A stretch of DNA of 39,507 bases from a virus: IMG/VR virus record IMGVR_UViG_3300017771_000033, positions 1 through 39,507 of that record; one strand, given 5' to 3'. This document shows, piece by piece, positions 18,471 to 30,000 of the stretch. How positions within the stretch are numbered: the stretch's first letter is position 1; every line of letters starts with the position of its first letter. A program made the translations under genes and the position numbers. The notes under the pieces are model-generated. The model was not told the DNA's origin. It worked only from the letters and a program-made list of their open reading frames with translations, and made no database searches.

Positions 18471-21446
18471 ATGGCACTAATAAATTGTAGTATAAATTCA
18501 GCTTCGTTAACTAAAACAGGCGGTCAAGCTATAGGAAGTGATAATGCGACTTTAACAATAACACCAGCTACAGGTTATGTTGTAAATGCTGCAGATTTTA
18601 CTGTTTCTAATGTTTCGTTTTCATCAAACGGTAATAGTTTGACGTTTCAACATGGTCAAAACGGAGTTGTTTTACCCACTGGTGTAACAAGTGTTACTTT
18701 AATAAACACTGGAACTGGTGGCGGTGTTGGAAACACTATCGCGGTTGCTGTAGATTTAACTAATAGTTTTGTCATGCCTTCGTCAGATACTACGCTTATT
18801 GTAGATATCGATGGATCTGCAACTTTACAAGGTTTTACAGTTCAAGGTACTTTTGAGCAAATAGGTAGCGGTTTATCTGTAGCCAACACAACTACAGGCA
18901 ACTGGGGCCCTGTTTCTGGTCAATTTAATTCTTCATCTACAGTTTTTACCCGCACTATATCAGCTGCAAGTGGTAAGTATTTTCCAACTGCACCAACTTG
19001 TGAAATAGCTATAGGTGATAGTTCTAGATACACCATAAGTAGCTCAGATGCAACTGACAGTGACAACAATATAACAGGTAGAGCTTTTACAGTTTCTTAC
19101 AATTTTCCAAATCAAAACGTAACTGGTGATAAAATAAAAATTACTGGTACAGCTATAGATATACCTTCAACTACAACAGAAATAACAGCTTATAGTATAT
19201 CTACTAACAAAATACCAAATTCTGGAGAAACTAGATTGTATAGGGTGTATGGAACACCTGGCGCTACTTTTAGCGTTGCTGTTGTTGATTCTAACAATAG
19301 TAGTGTTGCAGGAATATCAAATATAACACTAGACAGCACTGGTACTTATGATTATTATATAACTTTTCCAAGTATATCTTCAGGCAGCGAAACTTATACT
19401 ATAACAATATCTGGAGACCTGTCTAGTACATTTGGCACGTCAAGTGGCCAACCTACATCAGTTAATATAGTTCAACAATCAAACGTTATATTAACTTTAG
19501 GGTTAACATGCTCAGATTCTACAGTAACTGTTCCTGCAAATCAAAGCATAAATCTACCTATAGATGAGGTTGACTTTTCTACATCTTATACTAATGAACA
19601 ATACACTTTCTACTTTACAGTAACACGAACGGTTGCTTTGTATTTAAAAACTATACCTACATCTGCTTTTAACAATCAAAGTCAAACTAGTGGTATAAAT
19701 TTTGATGTACAGTCTATAACAATAACTAACAACAACACAACTAGCGTAACACTTGCTGTGCTTGTTAATTTAAACTCCACAGAAGACACAAATTTAACTA
19801 GTACGCTTAATTTAGATACGTATATAAACAACGTGCCTACTGGATCGCCTTTCACGTTTAATGTTAACCAAGGAGATCCTATAACTTTAAACTTACAGTC
19901 GAGATCTAGCGCTAGTGATCCTGAAGGTGATGGGCTTGCGTTTATAATATCAGGTTTACCAACAAATGGTAAACTTTTTACAGATGCAAATAGAACAGAT
20001 GAAATATTGTCTAATGAGTTGCCAGCTACATTATCTGGTAATACTGTTTATTATGAACATGATAATACCAACACATCTTCAGACACTTTTACATTTAAAA
20101 TATCTGATGGTAATTCTACAACAGCAAATATAACAGCTACAGCAAATGTTAATTTAAACCAAGCTCCTACAGCTAGCGGTTTTACTTTTTCTTTATTAAA
20201 AGGAGCATCAAAAGAATTAAACTTAGCAACACTTTCAAGCCCTTCAGATCCAGACGGTGACACTTTAAGTTATAAAATAACAGGTTTACCTTCTGCGGGA
20301 TCAGATGCTAGCGGTCAGCTATTTACAGATTCAGCTTTACAAAACCAAATAACAAGCACACCAACAACACTAAGCAGTTCAACTATATACTACAAACACG
20401 ATAATAGTAATGATTTAACTGACTCTTTTACTTTTAGAGTTAGCGACGGATCTACTGAAACATCTGATTTAACAGCATCGGCAACTATAGGCGTTGCTCC
20501 TGGAGCTGCAATTTCAACATCAGGTAACTCTGGTATTTTCTTAATAGCAGTAACGCTAGGGACTGCTGCTGGAACTTTTAAAGTTCATTGTGATTCTTTT
20601 GATGTTTTTGATAGATTTCAAATATTGTTTGATACAAATGGTAATTCTAATAACATAGCTGACATGGAAGTTGTTGCAGATTCGCTTTATGTTGGTGATA
20701 ACGATTTTGGGAGTAATGATATTCCAAGTAACGGCCAAACGACAGGTTTAAGTGAATACACATACGTTGGATCAGGAGGAAATGCTCCGGCAGCTGACTT
20801 TAACGGGAGTACATCAGCTGCCGATAAGTGGAATAGAACCGGAAACGCTAATCAAACTATAACTATAACAGATGATATAGTTTCTATTGCTTCTGCTGTA
20901 AATAGAAGTAATTTTCCTGCTGACACAAGCGAGTTAGCGCCTTCAAGAGGGTCAAACTCAACAACAATAAAACAAGTTAATGTTCAAACTGGTAGAGTTG
21001 AATCTACAACTAGTAACAATTACAGTCTTATTACGGGTGGCGCTTTAAACAATGGTAACGTTTGTCTTTATTATACTAAGTCTGCTACTACTAACACAGT
21101 AGCATATATAAAAATATCTAGTCACCCTACAGAGGGTACAGGTTGGAATATTTTACACACTAGCTTCAATGCTAACTTTGGAACTGCTTATGTTCAAACA
21201 AATAATGGTTGTGGTGCAACTGCATATCATACTACTTTTTTAGCTTATCCACAGGATAATACATGGGCTAACGGTAAAATAGTGTATTTAGATCCAGAAG
21301 AAACTCAAGTTTTGGTAGGAAATGGTAATACATATAAATTTCACACATATGTAAATGATCCAGACAACATAAGTAGTTATCAAGGTGTTACTGCTACTAT
21401 AAGCAACACCGGTGTTATTAGTTCTAAGTTTACGTGTACAGCATAA
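18471..21446 (+). CDS. Fibre/adhesin with tandem cadherin-like domains
   Basis: A 991-residue, Ser/Thr/Asn-rich, beta-only protein. Two cadherin-like Ig modules stand in tandem at about 455-565 and 565-675. Each has SDPxGDxL (calcium-type acids) near its start, a GLPxxGxLF loop, a YYxHDN segment and an FTFxxSDG close. The N-terminal half has weaker beta-sandwich repeats and probably attaches the fibre to the nozzle. The C-terminal 300 residues contain several Trp and Cys and may form the tip. It is one base after the stabilisation gene. It probably binds glycans or proteins at the cell surface; no enzyme motif. Confidence 0.7.
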   Translation: MALINCSINSASLTKTGGQAIGSDNATLTITPATGYVVNAADFTVSNVSFSSNGNSLTFQHGQNGVVLPTGVTSVTLINTGTGGGVGNTIAVAVDLTNSFVMPSSDTTLIVDIDGSATLQGFTVQGTFEQIGSGLSVANTTTGNWGPVSGQFNSSSTVFTRTISAASGKYFPTAPTCEIAIGDSSRYTISSSDATDSDNNITGRAFTVSYNFPNQNVTGDKIKITGTAIDIPSTTTEITAYSISTNKIPNSGETRLYRVYGTPGATFSVAVVDSNNSSVAGISNITLDSTGTYDYYITFPSISSGSETYTITISGDLSSTFGTSSGQPTSVNIVQQSNVILTLGLTCSDSTVTVPANQSINLPIDEVDFSTSYTNEQYTFYFTVTRTVALYLKTIPTSAFNNQSQTSGINFDVQSITITNNNTTSVTLAVLVNLNSTEDTNLTSTLNLDTYINNVPTGSPFTFNVNQGDPITLNLQSRSSASDPEGDGLAFIISGLPTNGKLFTDANRTDEILSNELPATLSGNTVYYEHDNTNTSSDTFTFKISDGNSTTANITATANVNLNQAPTASGFTFSLLKGASKELNLATLSSPSDPDGDTLSYKITGLPSAGSDASGQLFTDSALQNQITSTPTTLSSSTIYYKHDNSNDLTDSFTFRVSDGSTETSDLTASATIGVAPGAAISTSGNSGIFLIAVTLGTAAGTFKVHCDSFDVFDRFQILFDTNGNSNNIADMEVVADSLYVGDNDFGSNDIPSNGQTTGLSEYTYVGSGGNAPAADFNGSTSAADKWNRTGNANQTITITDDIVSIASAVNRSNFPADTSELAPSRGSNSTTIKQVNVQTGRVESTTSNNYSLITGGALNNGNVCLYYTKSATTNTVAYIKISSHPTEGTGWNILHTSFNANFGTAYVQTNNGCGATAYHTTFLAYPQDNTWANGKIVYLDPEETQVLVGNGNTYKFHTYVNDPDNISSYQGVTATISNTGVISSKFTCTA

Positions 21447-21457
21447 TATAAAAACAT

Positions 21458-21802
21458 ATGGCAACTATAGTATTAAACTTTAACAACCCAATAAACGTAT
21501 CTATACAGTCTAACAGCGACTCAAATACTGGTTACGCTGGAGCTGATATAGTTTATTTTAAAAATTCATCAGGTGTATTTCAAATAGGACCGTGTATAGG
21601 TGTAACTAAAACTTCAGTAACATGTGACACGCCTGACAACGCTTTAAGGCCTTCTAACGGTGATTTTATATTTTTTGCTAAATCACCAGTAACAAACACG
21701 TCAGGTGTTATAGGCTATTACGCAGACGTTGATTTTGAAATAACGTCTACAACTAAAAAAGAGCTTTTCGCTGTTAACTCAGAGATATTCTTAAGTAGTT
21801 AA
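21458..21802 (+). CDS. Conserved small virion-associated protein
   Basis: A 114-residue beta-rich protein. The strings GDFIFFAKSPVTNTSGVIGYYADVDF (in part) and ELFAVNSEIF match from memory a short marine-phage family seen beside fibre and internal virion genes. It has two Cys that might pair. There is no signal peptide. It sits behind the fibre gene after an 11-base gap. It probably belongs to the virion, but the role is unknown. Confidence 0.6.
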   Translation: MATIVLNFNNPINVSIQSNSDSNTGYAGADIVYFKNSSGVFQIGPCIGVTKTSVTCDTPDNALRPSNGDFIFFAKSPVTNTSGVIGYYADVDFEITSTTKKELFAVNSEIFLSS

Positions 21803-21846
21803 TATTTAGTGATAAAGTGTAATAATATTAATATAAATAACTTATA

Positions 21847-22488
21847 ATGAATAACAATATGAAACCATCACCGCTAAAAGTGCCAATAGGAGCCATAATG
21901 CAAGGCGTTCAAGGTCTAGCTGGTATAGCTGGAGGCATTATAGGTAGCCGATCAAGAAAACAAGAGCAACGTAATGCACAAGCAGAATATGAAAGAAGAA
22001 AAGCGGATTATCAAAGTTTAGACACATCTAATCCATACCTAAACCAAGAGAACGTTTATGAAGATTTAACAGTAAACACTCAAGCGGCTGATTTCGCAGC
22101 GCAACAACAACAACAAGCTGCTGCTAACACTATGGATACGATGGCTAGCGCTGCTGGTGGATCTGGTATAGCTGCGTTAGCTCAAGCTATGGCTGGTCAA
22201 CAAGCTCAAAATTTACAAGGTGCATCAGCTAGTATAGCTCAACAAGAGTCTGCTAACGAGATGGCTCAAGCTAACATGGCTGGACAGTTACAATCACAAG
22301 AAAGACAAGGTGAGGTTTACTCTAGAAACTTACAAAAGGATAAAGTTGAAACATTGATGGGTATGTCGCAGCAAAGACTAGCGGCTGCAAATCAAGCTAG
22401 ACAACAAGCTACGCAATCAATAATGGGTGGTGTAGGTAATTTAGTTGGAGGAGCTGCTCAAGGCTTCGACGCAATGAAAAGAGATTGA
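21847..22488 (+). CDS. Putative internal virion (ejection) protein, Ala/Gln rich
   Basis: A 213-residue protein. It opens with an amphipathic, glycine-rich segment (GVQGLAGIAGGIIGSR, about 20-36) that could insert in a membrane. Then come Arg/Gln-rich helix, NPYLNQENVYEDLTVNTQ, a poly-Gln stretch, alanine-rich helix, and another glycine-rich end (GGVGNLVGGAAQGF). This layout resembles small ejection proteins such as T7 gp14, which leave the capsid and form a channel. The next two genes continue the same block, as T7 gp15 and gp16 do. A second Met (21859) is a possible start. Identity is by architecture. Confidence 0.62.
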   Translation: MNNNMKPSPLKVPIGAIMQGVQGLAGIAGGIIGSRSRKQEQRNAQAEYERRKADYQSLDTSNPYLNQENVYEDLTVNTQAADFAAQQQQQAAANTMDTMASAAGGSGIAALAQAMAGQQAQNLQGASASIAQQESANEMAQANMAGQLQSQERQGEVYSRNLQKDKVETLMGMSQQRLAAANQARQQATQSIMGGVGNLVGGAAQGFDAMKRD

Positions 22489-22490
22489 TA

Positions 22491-24023
22491 ATGGCAAAAC
22501 AAAATGAATTAATAGCACAGCAAGGTCTTATCTACAATAGTAGATACTATGACCCTTCTTTGTCCCTAGCACAACCTTTTGCTAGAGCTGAAAGAGTTAT
22601 AGATTACAATAACAGACGTAGAAGGGCTAATAAAGCTGCAGCTGAAGCTAAAGTTTCTCAATACGTAGAAAATCTAGCAGGTGATTTGCCAAACATAAGT
22701 AAGATATCTCCAAAGTACAGAAACAAAATAAACGAGTTTTTAGTAAGTAAAAGAAGAGAGTATACTAACGCAAGTAAAGTTATAGGTAGATTTGCACCAG
22801 GCACAACTGCATATATGGAAGCTGTGTCTAAAATGAACTCCATAAGTGACTCATTTAAAAACCTTAGTAATCAGTTTGATTTATTTAAAAAACTAAAAAC
22901 AGAAGAGCTACCTGACTTTCAAAATAGATTATTGTCTGAAGCTAATAATCCAAACAATATAAGTTTAATGTCTAGTATACTTACGGATGAGCTTGACATT
23001 GAGGTTGGTGAAGGTGGTAGTTTAAGTTTCGTTCAACAGGTTCAAGATGAACTAGGTAACATAAGTTTATCTCAAACTAGTTTAAACGATTTACCTAAGT
23101 ATTTTAATAAAGACTTTGATACAGCCACAAAGATTATAGAAATGAATAAAACTTTGTATAATGGCAGTAAAAAAATGACGCCAGCTATGGCTAAGTTTGT
23201 TGAAATGCAACTTAGAAACCATATGATGCAAGGTGGTAGAGAAACAGTTTTGTCTTTAGCTGTTGATGATTTTATCATACCAGATGGTTTAGGTTTAGAT
23301 GACGATCTTCTTTTTAACGAAGAAAGACACGACGAACTTGTTGATGTTGTGGTAGATCAATACTTGAACATGTTAAAACAATCTGCTGATACTGGATACG
23401 AGTCAAGAAGAGCTGCTGATATTCAGACTATAAAAGACAGAAAAGCTGCAAGTGGAACTAGCAGTACTAGTACTAGCAACGAAGAGACAGACTTGTTTAC
23501 ACCTGGCCAAAGACAAGATATTATGTTAAACCAACAGTTTGCTCAAAACATAAAAAATAGAGCTAAAGATATGTTTGATAGAATAAACGATCCTAGCATG
23601 CTAGCAAATTTTGATGGTAGATTTAATGAATTATCAGATTTATACATAAAAACTATAGGCATGAATAGCCCAGACATGGCTAACAGATATATAGATAGAA
23701 ATAGACACTACGAAATGTGGAAACAACAACACAAGGATGTTCCAGATTTTGACGTGCAAGGTGAGTATAACAAAAGATTTGGTGCTGGTGATAGAATATT
23801 TGTAAACCTAACAGGCCAAGGTAGAGATTTAGGTAATGTATTTCAATATCAAGCCGTAGACCCTTTTGTTAACGCTGGCGATTTTGATCAATTCTACAGA
23901 GATTTACTTATAACATCTGGCATGGATCCAAAAACAGCTAACTACTTTGTTTATGGAATAGAAGGCATGACAGGCGGTGAAGACGCTGCTGATGATGAAG
24001 GTGTATTAAACGTATCAAATTAA
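22491..24023 (+). CDS. Putative internal virion protein
   Basis: A 510-residue protein from the ATG at 22491; the frame continues two codons upstream to a TTG that overlaps the previous stop, but the ATG is the better start. Mostly helical. The N-terminus (NSRYYDPSLSLAQPFARAER) is followed by long charged helices to about 350, a Ser/Thr linker (SGTSSTSTSNEETD, about 325-338), and a mixed C-terminal half. No catalytic motif. Its place between a small ejection-like protein and the giant polyvalent protein matches the T7 gp15 slot, so a role in genome ejection is inferred. Confidence 0.58.
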   Translation: MAKQNELIAQQGLIYNSRYYDPSLSLAQPFARAERVIDYNNRRRRANKAAAEAKVSQYVENLAGDLPNISKISPKYRNKINEFLVSKRREYTNASKVIGRFAPGTTAYMEAVSKMNSISDSFKNLSNQFDLFKKLKTEELPDFQNRLLSEANNPNNISLMSSILTDELDIEVGEGGSLSFVQQVQDELGNISLSQTSLNDLPKYFNKDFDTATKIIEMNKTLYNGSKKMTPAMAKFVEMQLRNHMMQGGRETVLSLAVDDFIIPDGLGLDDDLLFNEERHDELVDVVVDQYLNMLKQSADTGYESRRAADIQTIKDRKAASGTSSTSTSNEETDLFTPGQRQDIMLNQQFAQNIKNRAKDMFDRINDPSMLANFDGRFNELSDLYIKTIGMNSPDMANRYIDRNRHYEMWKQQHKDVPDFDVQGEYNKRFGAGDRIFVNLTGQGRDLGNVFQYQAVDPFVNAGDFDQFYRDLLITSGMDPKTANYFVYGIEGMTGGEDAADDEGVLNVSN

Positions 24024-24034
24024 AATAAAATAAC

Positions 24035-27000
24035 ATGCTAGAAAAACTATACAATGTTTTGTATGATAAAAAATTATTCACACAAGACTTTGATAAATTT
24101 AAACAAGCTTGGAGTAACGAAGAATATAAGAAAAAAGTATACGACGTTGTAAACTCTAAGAAACTTTTCACGCAAGATTATGATGTTTTTGTAAACGCAT
24201 ATAGCGAGGGAAAGCAACAGGGCGATGTTGCAACGGATGCAGCTGCAGAGCCCGCAGAAGATTTGGCATCCACATCGGCAATTACTTCATCGGACTTATC
24301 TTTACCAATACCTCAAAGTGAAGGGCCTGCTGATCCTGAAGCATACACTACAGATTTAGGATTAACTTACGGCGATCAAAGAACATCTCAAGAACAAATA
24401 GACGACTTTATGAATAATATGTACCAAGCTTTGTCAGCTACAGGTACATATGAATTTTTAAAAGAAAAAGATTTAGAAGAAAGATACTACTACGCTGGTA
24501 AACTTATATCAAATCCTACAGGTTCACCTAAAGACATTAAATTGTCTTATTACAATTACTTCAAAGACATAAAGATAAAAGGTGTAAAAGATCCTAAAGG
24601 TATACTAGAACCTTTGTTTTTAGATAAAGATCAAATAAAAGAAGATTATTTTAAAATTAAAAACCTTAAAAACGATTTAAATATAAAAGACTTTTATGAT
24701 CAAGGCGGAACAGAAGAAGTGTTAATCAAAAACGCTGATGACGTTGTAGATGAATTGATTCATGAAAGTGATTACATGAATAAAGAGTTTTTACCTTACT
24801 TTTTTAAAAAACACGAAGAAGATTTTTATAATAAACAAATAGAAATAATAGAGTCAATAGAAGGAGATTTTATCGATCAAGATCAACTAGATAAAATCGA
24901 AACTGAAATGGAAAACTATCAGTTAGAGATACTAAAACAAGAGCTAGTTTCAGACGTTGGTTATAGGGACTTAGTTAGTAAAGTTACAAGTGTTGTTTCA
25001 GATGATTTAGGTATAGACATAAAAGAGTTTAACAAAACTAAGGTAATACCAAATTGGGCTGAAGGTTGGGATTTTACAGAAGGTCTTTACAGGTTTACTA
25101 GACAGTGGAAATTAGGTAATGCTGGCGAGCAAATGGCTAGTGACTCTAAAGAGTTGAAAGGTGTAAACAACTTAATAAAAGCCTATCAATCTGGCGAATA
25201 CTCTGAAGAAGAGTTAATGCAAATAGCAAAAGATAACTTATCGGTAGCTGATTTTGTTCTTTTATATCCAAAATCTTCGCCAGATATAAAAAGAGCTTTA
25301 GGTAGAGCATACGGTATAAGCGCTGAAGAGCGTGAAAAAATTGTTGCTAAACTTTTAACTAAGCATAAAAACCCAGTTGAATATCTTCAAAGTAAAAAGA
25401 AAAACTTACAAGTAAGATTTATAAATAATCTTCAAAAAAACGAAGAGATGTCTAAAGTTCTAGCTTTAATGGACAAGACTGAATTGTTTGATGAAGACGG
25501 CATTACCTGGTCAGATATAAAAAGAATGACTGGTGAGCAACTACCTCAGATGGCGCAAGCTATTTTAACTCTTGGTGGTGGTACTTATATGCAGGAAGCT
25601 GGTGGCGTATACACAGAGTCAATATACAAAATAGCTGAAGAAAAATACGGTGTTCTTGCTTGGGGTATGGCTAGTCGCGAAGAAAAAGCTCAAATGCTTT
25701 TAGAAATAATTGATGCAGGTGAAGATGATCCTGATACAGCTATAAAAGCTGGAATTGTTAACGCTGGCCTTGACTTTGCTTCATCTTTGTTTATTGTTAC
25801 AAAATCTGGCAAAGCTATACCTAGAGATGCTTGGAGATCTTTACTTAGAGGTGAATTTAGAAAAGCTGTAAAAAAGTCTGGTGGTAAGGATTTATTAGCA
25901 GATGCTTTAAAAGTGTCAATGTCTGAAAGTCTTACAGAAGCAACGCAAGAGATTGTATCTATGTTTGGAGTTGGTAGAAGCACTGGCTATTATGATTTTG
26001 ATCCAAAAAGAATAAAAGAAGGCGCTGGTCAAGGTTTTCTTAGTTCATTAATATTTTTCGGTTTAGGTAAGAGTAGATCTTCTTATAATTATCTAACAGA
26101 TGGTATTGGTTTACAATACTCTAGATTTAAAAATAAAAATCACATACTAAATTTAATTAAACTAGAAAAACAAAAAATAAAACAAGATCTTAAAGATGGC
26201 AATATAACAAAACAAGAAGCCATTGATAAAGTTAACAAAGCCAACGCTAAAAGAGATGTTATAGTTGATAACGATGTTTACAATGTTTCTGAAAATAACA
26301 GGCAACAAGCATTTGACGTTACAGACGCTGTTGTTGATGAACAAGTTAAACTTGACACAGCGCTAGACAACCTAAAGCAAGCAAAAAACAACCCTTCTGC
26401 TACAGATCAAGATATTGAGTTTAGAGAGGCAGAGGTTAATAATCAAAAAGAAAGACTTGCAGATGCTAAATTTGAACTTAATAAAGCAAAGCAGAAAGAC
26501 AATGCTAGTAAAGATATAAGCAGAGCTTCTAATAGAATTAATCAAACAAAAGAAGGTGAATTAGCTGATAAACAACTTATTACATTTAGAACTAGAAAAG
26601 AAGCAGCTGCATTTGTAAAAAGATACAAAATAAAAGTAGACGCAAATATTGAAGGGTTACTAAATGGTGGGGCCTCAGGAGCAGCTTTAGCGCCTGGACA
26701 GACTATAAGATACAAAGGTGAAGATATAGTGCCAGCTTTTGTTGTGAAACAAACAATAAATGAGCAAATCGATAATTCTACTAGACAAAACGATTTTAGT
26801 TTACGATCTGCTTTTGCGGCTAGTCACGAGGTTAATCACTTTATATTAGATACCGTTGACCCAAAAGTGTTAGATGGTGTTGTATCTAAGTTAAAAAACG
26901 ACATGCGTAATTCTGGAGACATCGAAACTAATGCGGTTTTAGAGATTGTTGAAACCATGATGGTGGAATATGTAAAAAAAGATCCAAAAATATCTAGAGA

Positions 27001-30000
27001 CTATTTAAACCAAGAGTTTTTAGCTGGTTTAGGTGATGTGCTACAAACTTTTAAAGCTTTAAAACCTAAATCTCCATTTCAAAGAATGTTTATAGACTTT
27101 GGTGAATCTATTTCAAAAATTATAAACGATAACACAGGATTAAATGTAAACTACAACGATGCTAATTCTGTGCTAGGCTTTCTTAAAAATTATAACAAAT
27201 TTTTAGGTAAAAATGCACCTATAGTAATAAAAAGTGGTACTGATATTGATGGCGAAAAAAAGTCTAGAGCTCAAATAAGCTTAGAGCAGCAGAAGAAGCT
27301 TTTAGTAGATGAGAATAAGATTTTAGCACCTATGATGCGTACTAACGCTTCTGCCGCTAAAAAAATACAGGAAAACGTAGATAAGATAAAAGCTATAAGT
27401 GCTCAAATAATAGAAGAAAAAGAGCTAGCAGAAAACTTAAAGTTTGCTCCTGGTTTATCTAAAAAAGCAAAAGATATTACAAGAAAAAATGAGCTCAATT
27501 GGAGTGAGCTTATGGATCCAGCTACTAAAGAATCTGACAAAACAGCTTTAAAAAATAAAATATACGAAGACAATCAAGGTACTATTATAAACATTATAAG
27601 AAAAACATTTAATCCAAATATAGAAAGCAATCTAACAGCTGAAGATTACGCGCAAGCAATGCAGCTTGAAGCCTTGAAGATGATCGATTCTTACGAAAAG
27701 ACATATAACAAAAAGAAAGCAGAAGGTACATTAGCACCGTGGAACTTTTATTTAAAAGATAACTTACCTAAGAGACAAGGAGCTATACTTAAAAAACTTA
27801 TAGGTGATAAGTCTATGATGTTTATGGGTGATGCTACAGCTAGTATAGGTAGCGCTCAACTTGGTTATACACCTGATTATGGTAATTTTAGTAATGAAGA
27901 ATACATCGAACAACAAGGTGTAATAGTAGATGAAGTTTTAGCTTTCACGCCAGAAATTAAAGCAGAAATAAGAGAGGCTGCTAAAAAAGTTTTATCAACT
28001 TTTAAAGGTGATTCAGGTGTTAATCTTAAAAAACAACTTGGCGATGCTCTTGAAGTAATGCTAAAGCCTTATATTCAAACAAATGTATTGGGTAGTAAAG
28101 TAAAGAAAAACTACAAAGGGCAAACGTATAGAGAGTTTATGCAGCAAAACTGGGAAGATATATATTCTATAATAGGTTTTGACGTTATAAATACCAGACT
28201 TACATCTAGAACTAAACAAGAGAAAGCGGCTGGCATACCAAATCCTTTTATATTTAAAATAACTAAAGACGGTAAGCAGGTTAGAGATAGTAGATTGGAA
28301 GACTTGACTGGTAAGGGTAGAGGTAAAGCTAAAAAGAGAATAGTTAATCAAGAAGAGTTTATAAAATTCTTTTTTGGTGAATTAGTAAATCCTTCTACAC
28401 AAGGTACTAGAAAAGATACTTTAGCAGAAATAATAGCTAGAGAAGCTGGCTTAGATCAAATAAGCTGGATGCTAGAAAACGATGTTGAGTTTTTAGATTT
28501 ATTTAAACAAAAACAAGACTTGTTAGGTACTCTTATAGATAATGATTACATCGAGAGTATACAAAGACAAATTGACAGGTTTGATGGTTCAAGAAGACCA
28601 GGGTCAAGAGCACAGTTAGTCATAGACAGCGCTAACTACAACGGTTTAAGCTCTAGCGCTGCTATGAACGTATTAGAAGACATTAAAAACAACGAGATAA
28701 TAGATTACAAGTCTCAACCATTAAATCGATTTAGAAATGATGTTTTAGACATGATAAGAGTTGGTAATGCTTACGCTGCTATAGATTTATACCATACCCC
28801 AACAGACGAAGACACTAAGGTTGATGGTAAGTATAAACTTAACAATGAAGGCTTACAACTATCAAATGTTAAATCGGATGGTGATGTTAGTGTAAGAGTT
28901 AAAATTAGCTCAGCTGGAAACTTATTTGTGCCTAAAGAGTTTTCTTGGAATGGTGGATTTAGCATAATGAGATCTTTAGATATAGAGTTAAAAGGTTATG
29001 ATGTTGCTATGTCTAGAATACCAGACGAAGATGGTAGTTATTTTGCTAAATGGTTAGTTGATAATAACATACTAACAAAAAAGCAAGTAGAAAAAGATGC
29101 TAGCGCTAGTGGTATAAGAGAAACTTTAGTGTCTGAAGGTTATACTTCAATAACATATCCTAAAGCTGATGGTAGCTTTGGCTATATAATACTAAACAAC
29201 GAAGCTTTTGACTTGTCTTTTGATAATAAAATAAACAATCAAATAAAAAGCTTAATGAGTGATTCAGGCTCAAGAGCTCAGTTGGTTGGTATGAAGGGAA
29301 AAATGAGTGAGATCATTGAGCAGAAATCAAAAGGTAAAATAAAAGCCAATGAAGTATTATCTAACGCTGCTGCAAGAAACATGCGTAGAAAAGCTGGACT
29401 TAACTTTAGCAATCTATATGTTCCTTATCAACTAGAAGACTTTGTAGGTTTAACATATGCTTTCACGCCAGAAGGTAAAAAAGGTGAAGCCGCTCAAGAG
29501 TTTATAAAAGAAAGAGTGATGAATCCTTATTTTGAAGCTAAAGAGCAGTATAGAGTTTTTCAGCAAAACTTAAACGCTAACTTTAATAGATTACTTGGTG
29601 ATGTTGGTATTACAGCTAAAACACTTAAAGAAACAGTAGACATACTAGGTAAACCGTTTACTAAAGATCAAATAGTTAGAGCTTATTTGTTTTCTACACA
29701 AGGAGCTGATATAGATCCTTCTATATTAAGCCCAAAAGAAATACAAGCTTCATTAGACTATATAAAGTCAGATGAAAAGCTTTTGATGCTTGCAGCAATG
29801 CTACCAACAATACTAGATAACAAAGGCGGTTGGGTACGGTATAGAGGTGAAATGCACGAAACTTTATCTATTGATATAGTTAAGTTTGCAGAAGGTAAAA
29901 GAAAAATATTTTTTGAAAGATTTAAAGACAATATAGATATAATATTTGATCCTCAAATAAAAGAAAAGTTAAGAGGTTTGCTAGGTGAAACATACGTTAA

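Noticed and set aside
22485-22490. A TTG start for the 512-residue internal virion frame
   Set aside because: The ATG at 22491 gives Met-Ala-Lys and avoids overlap with the previous stop codon.
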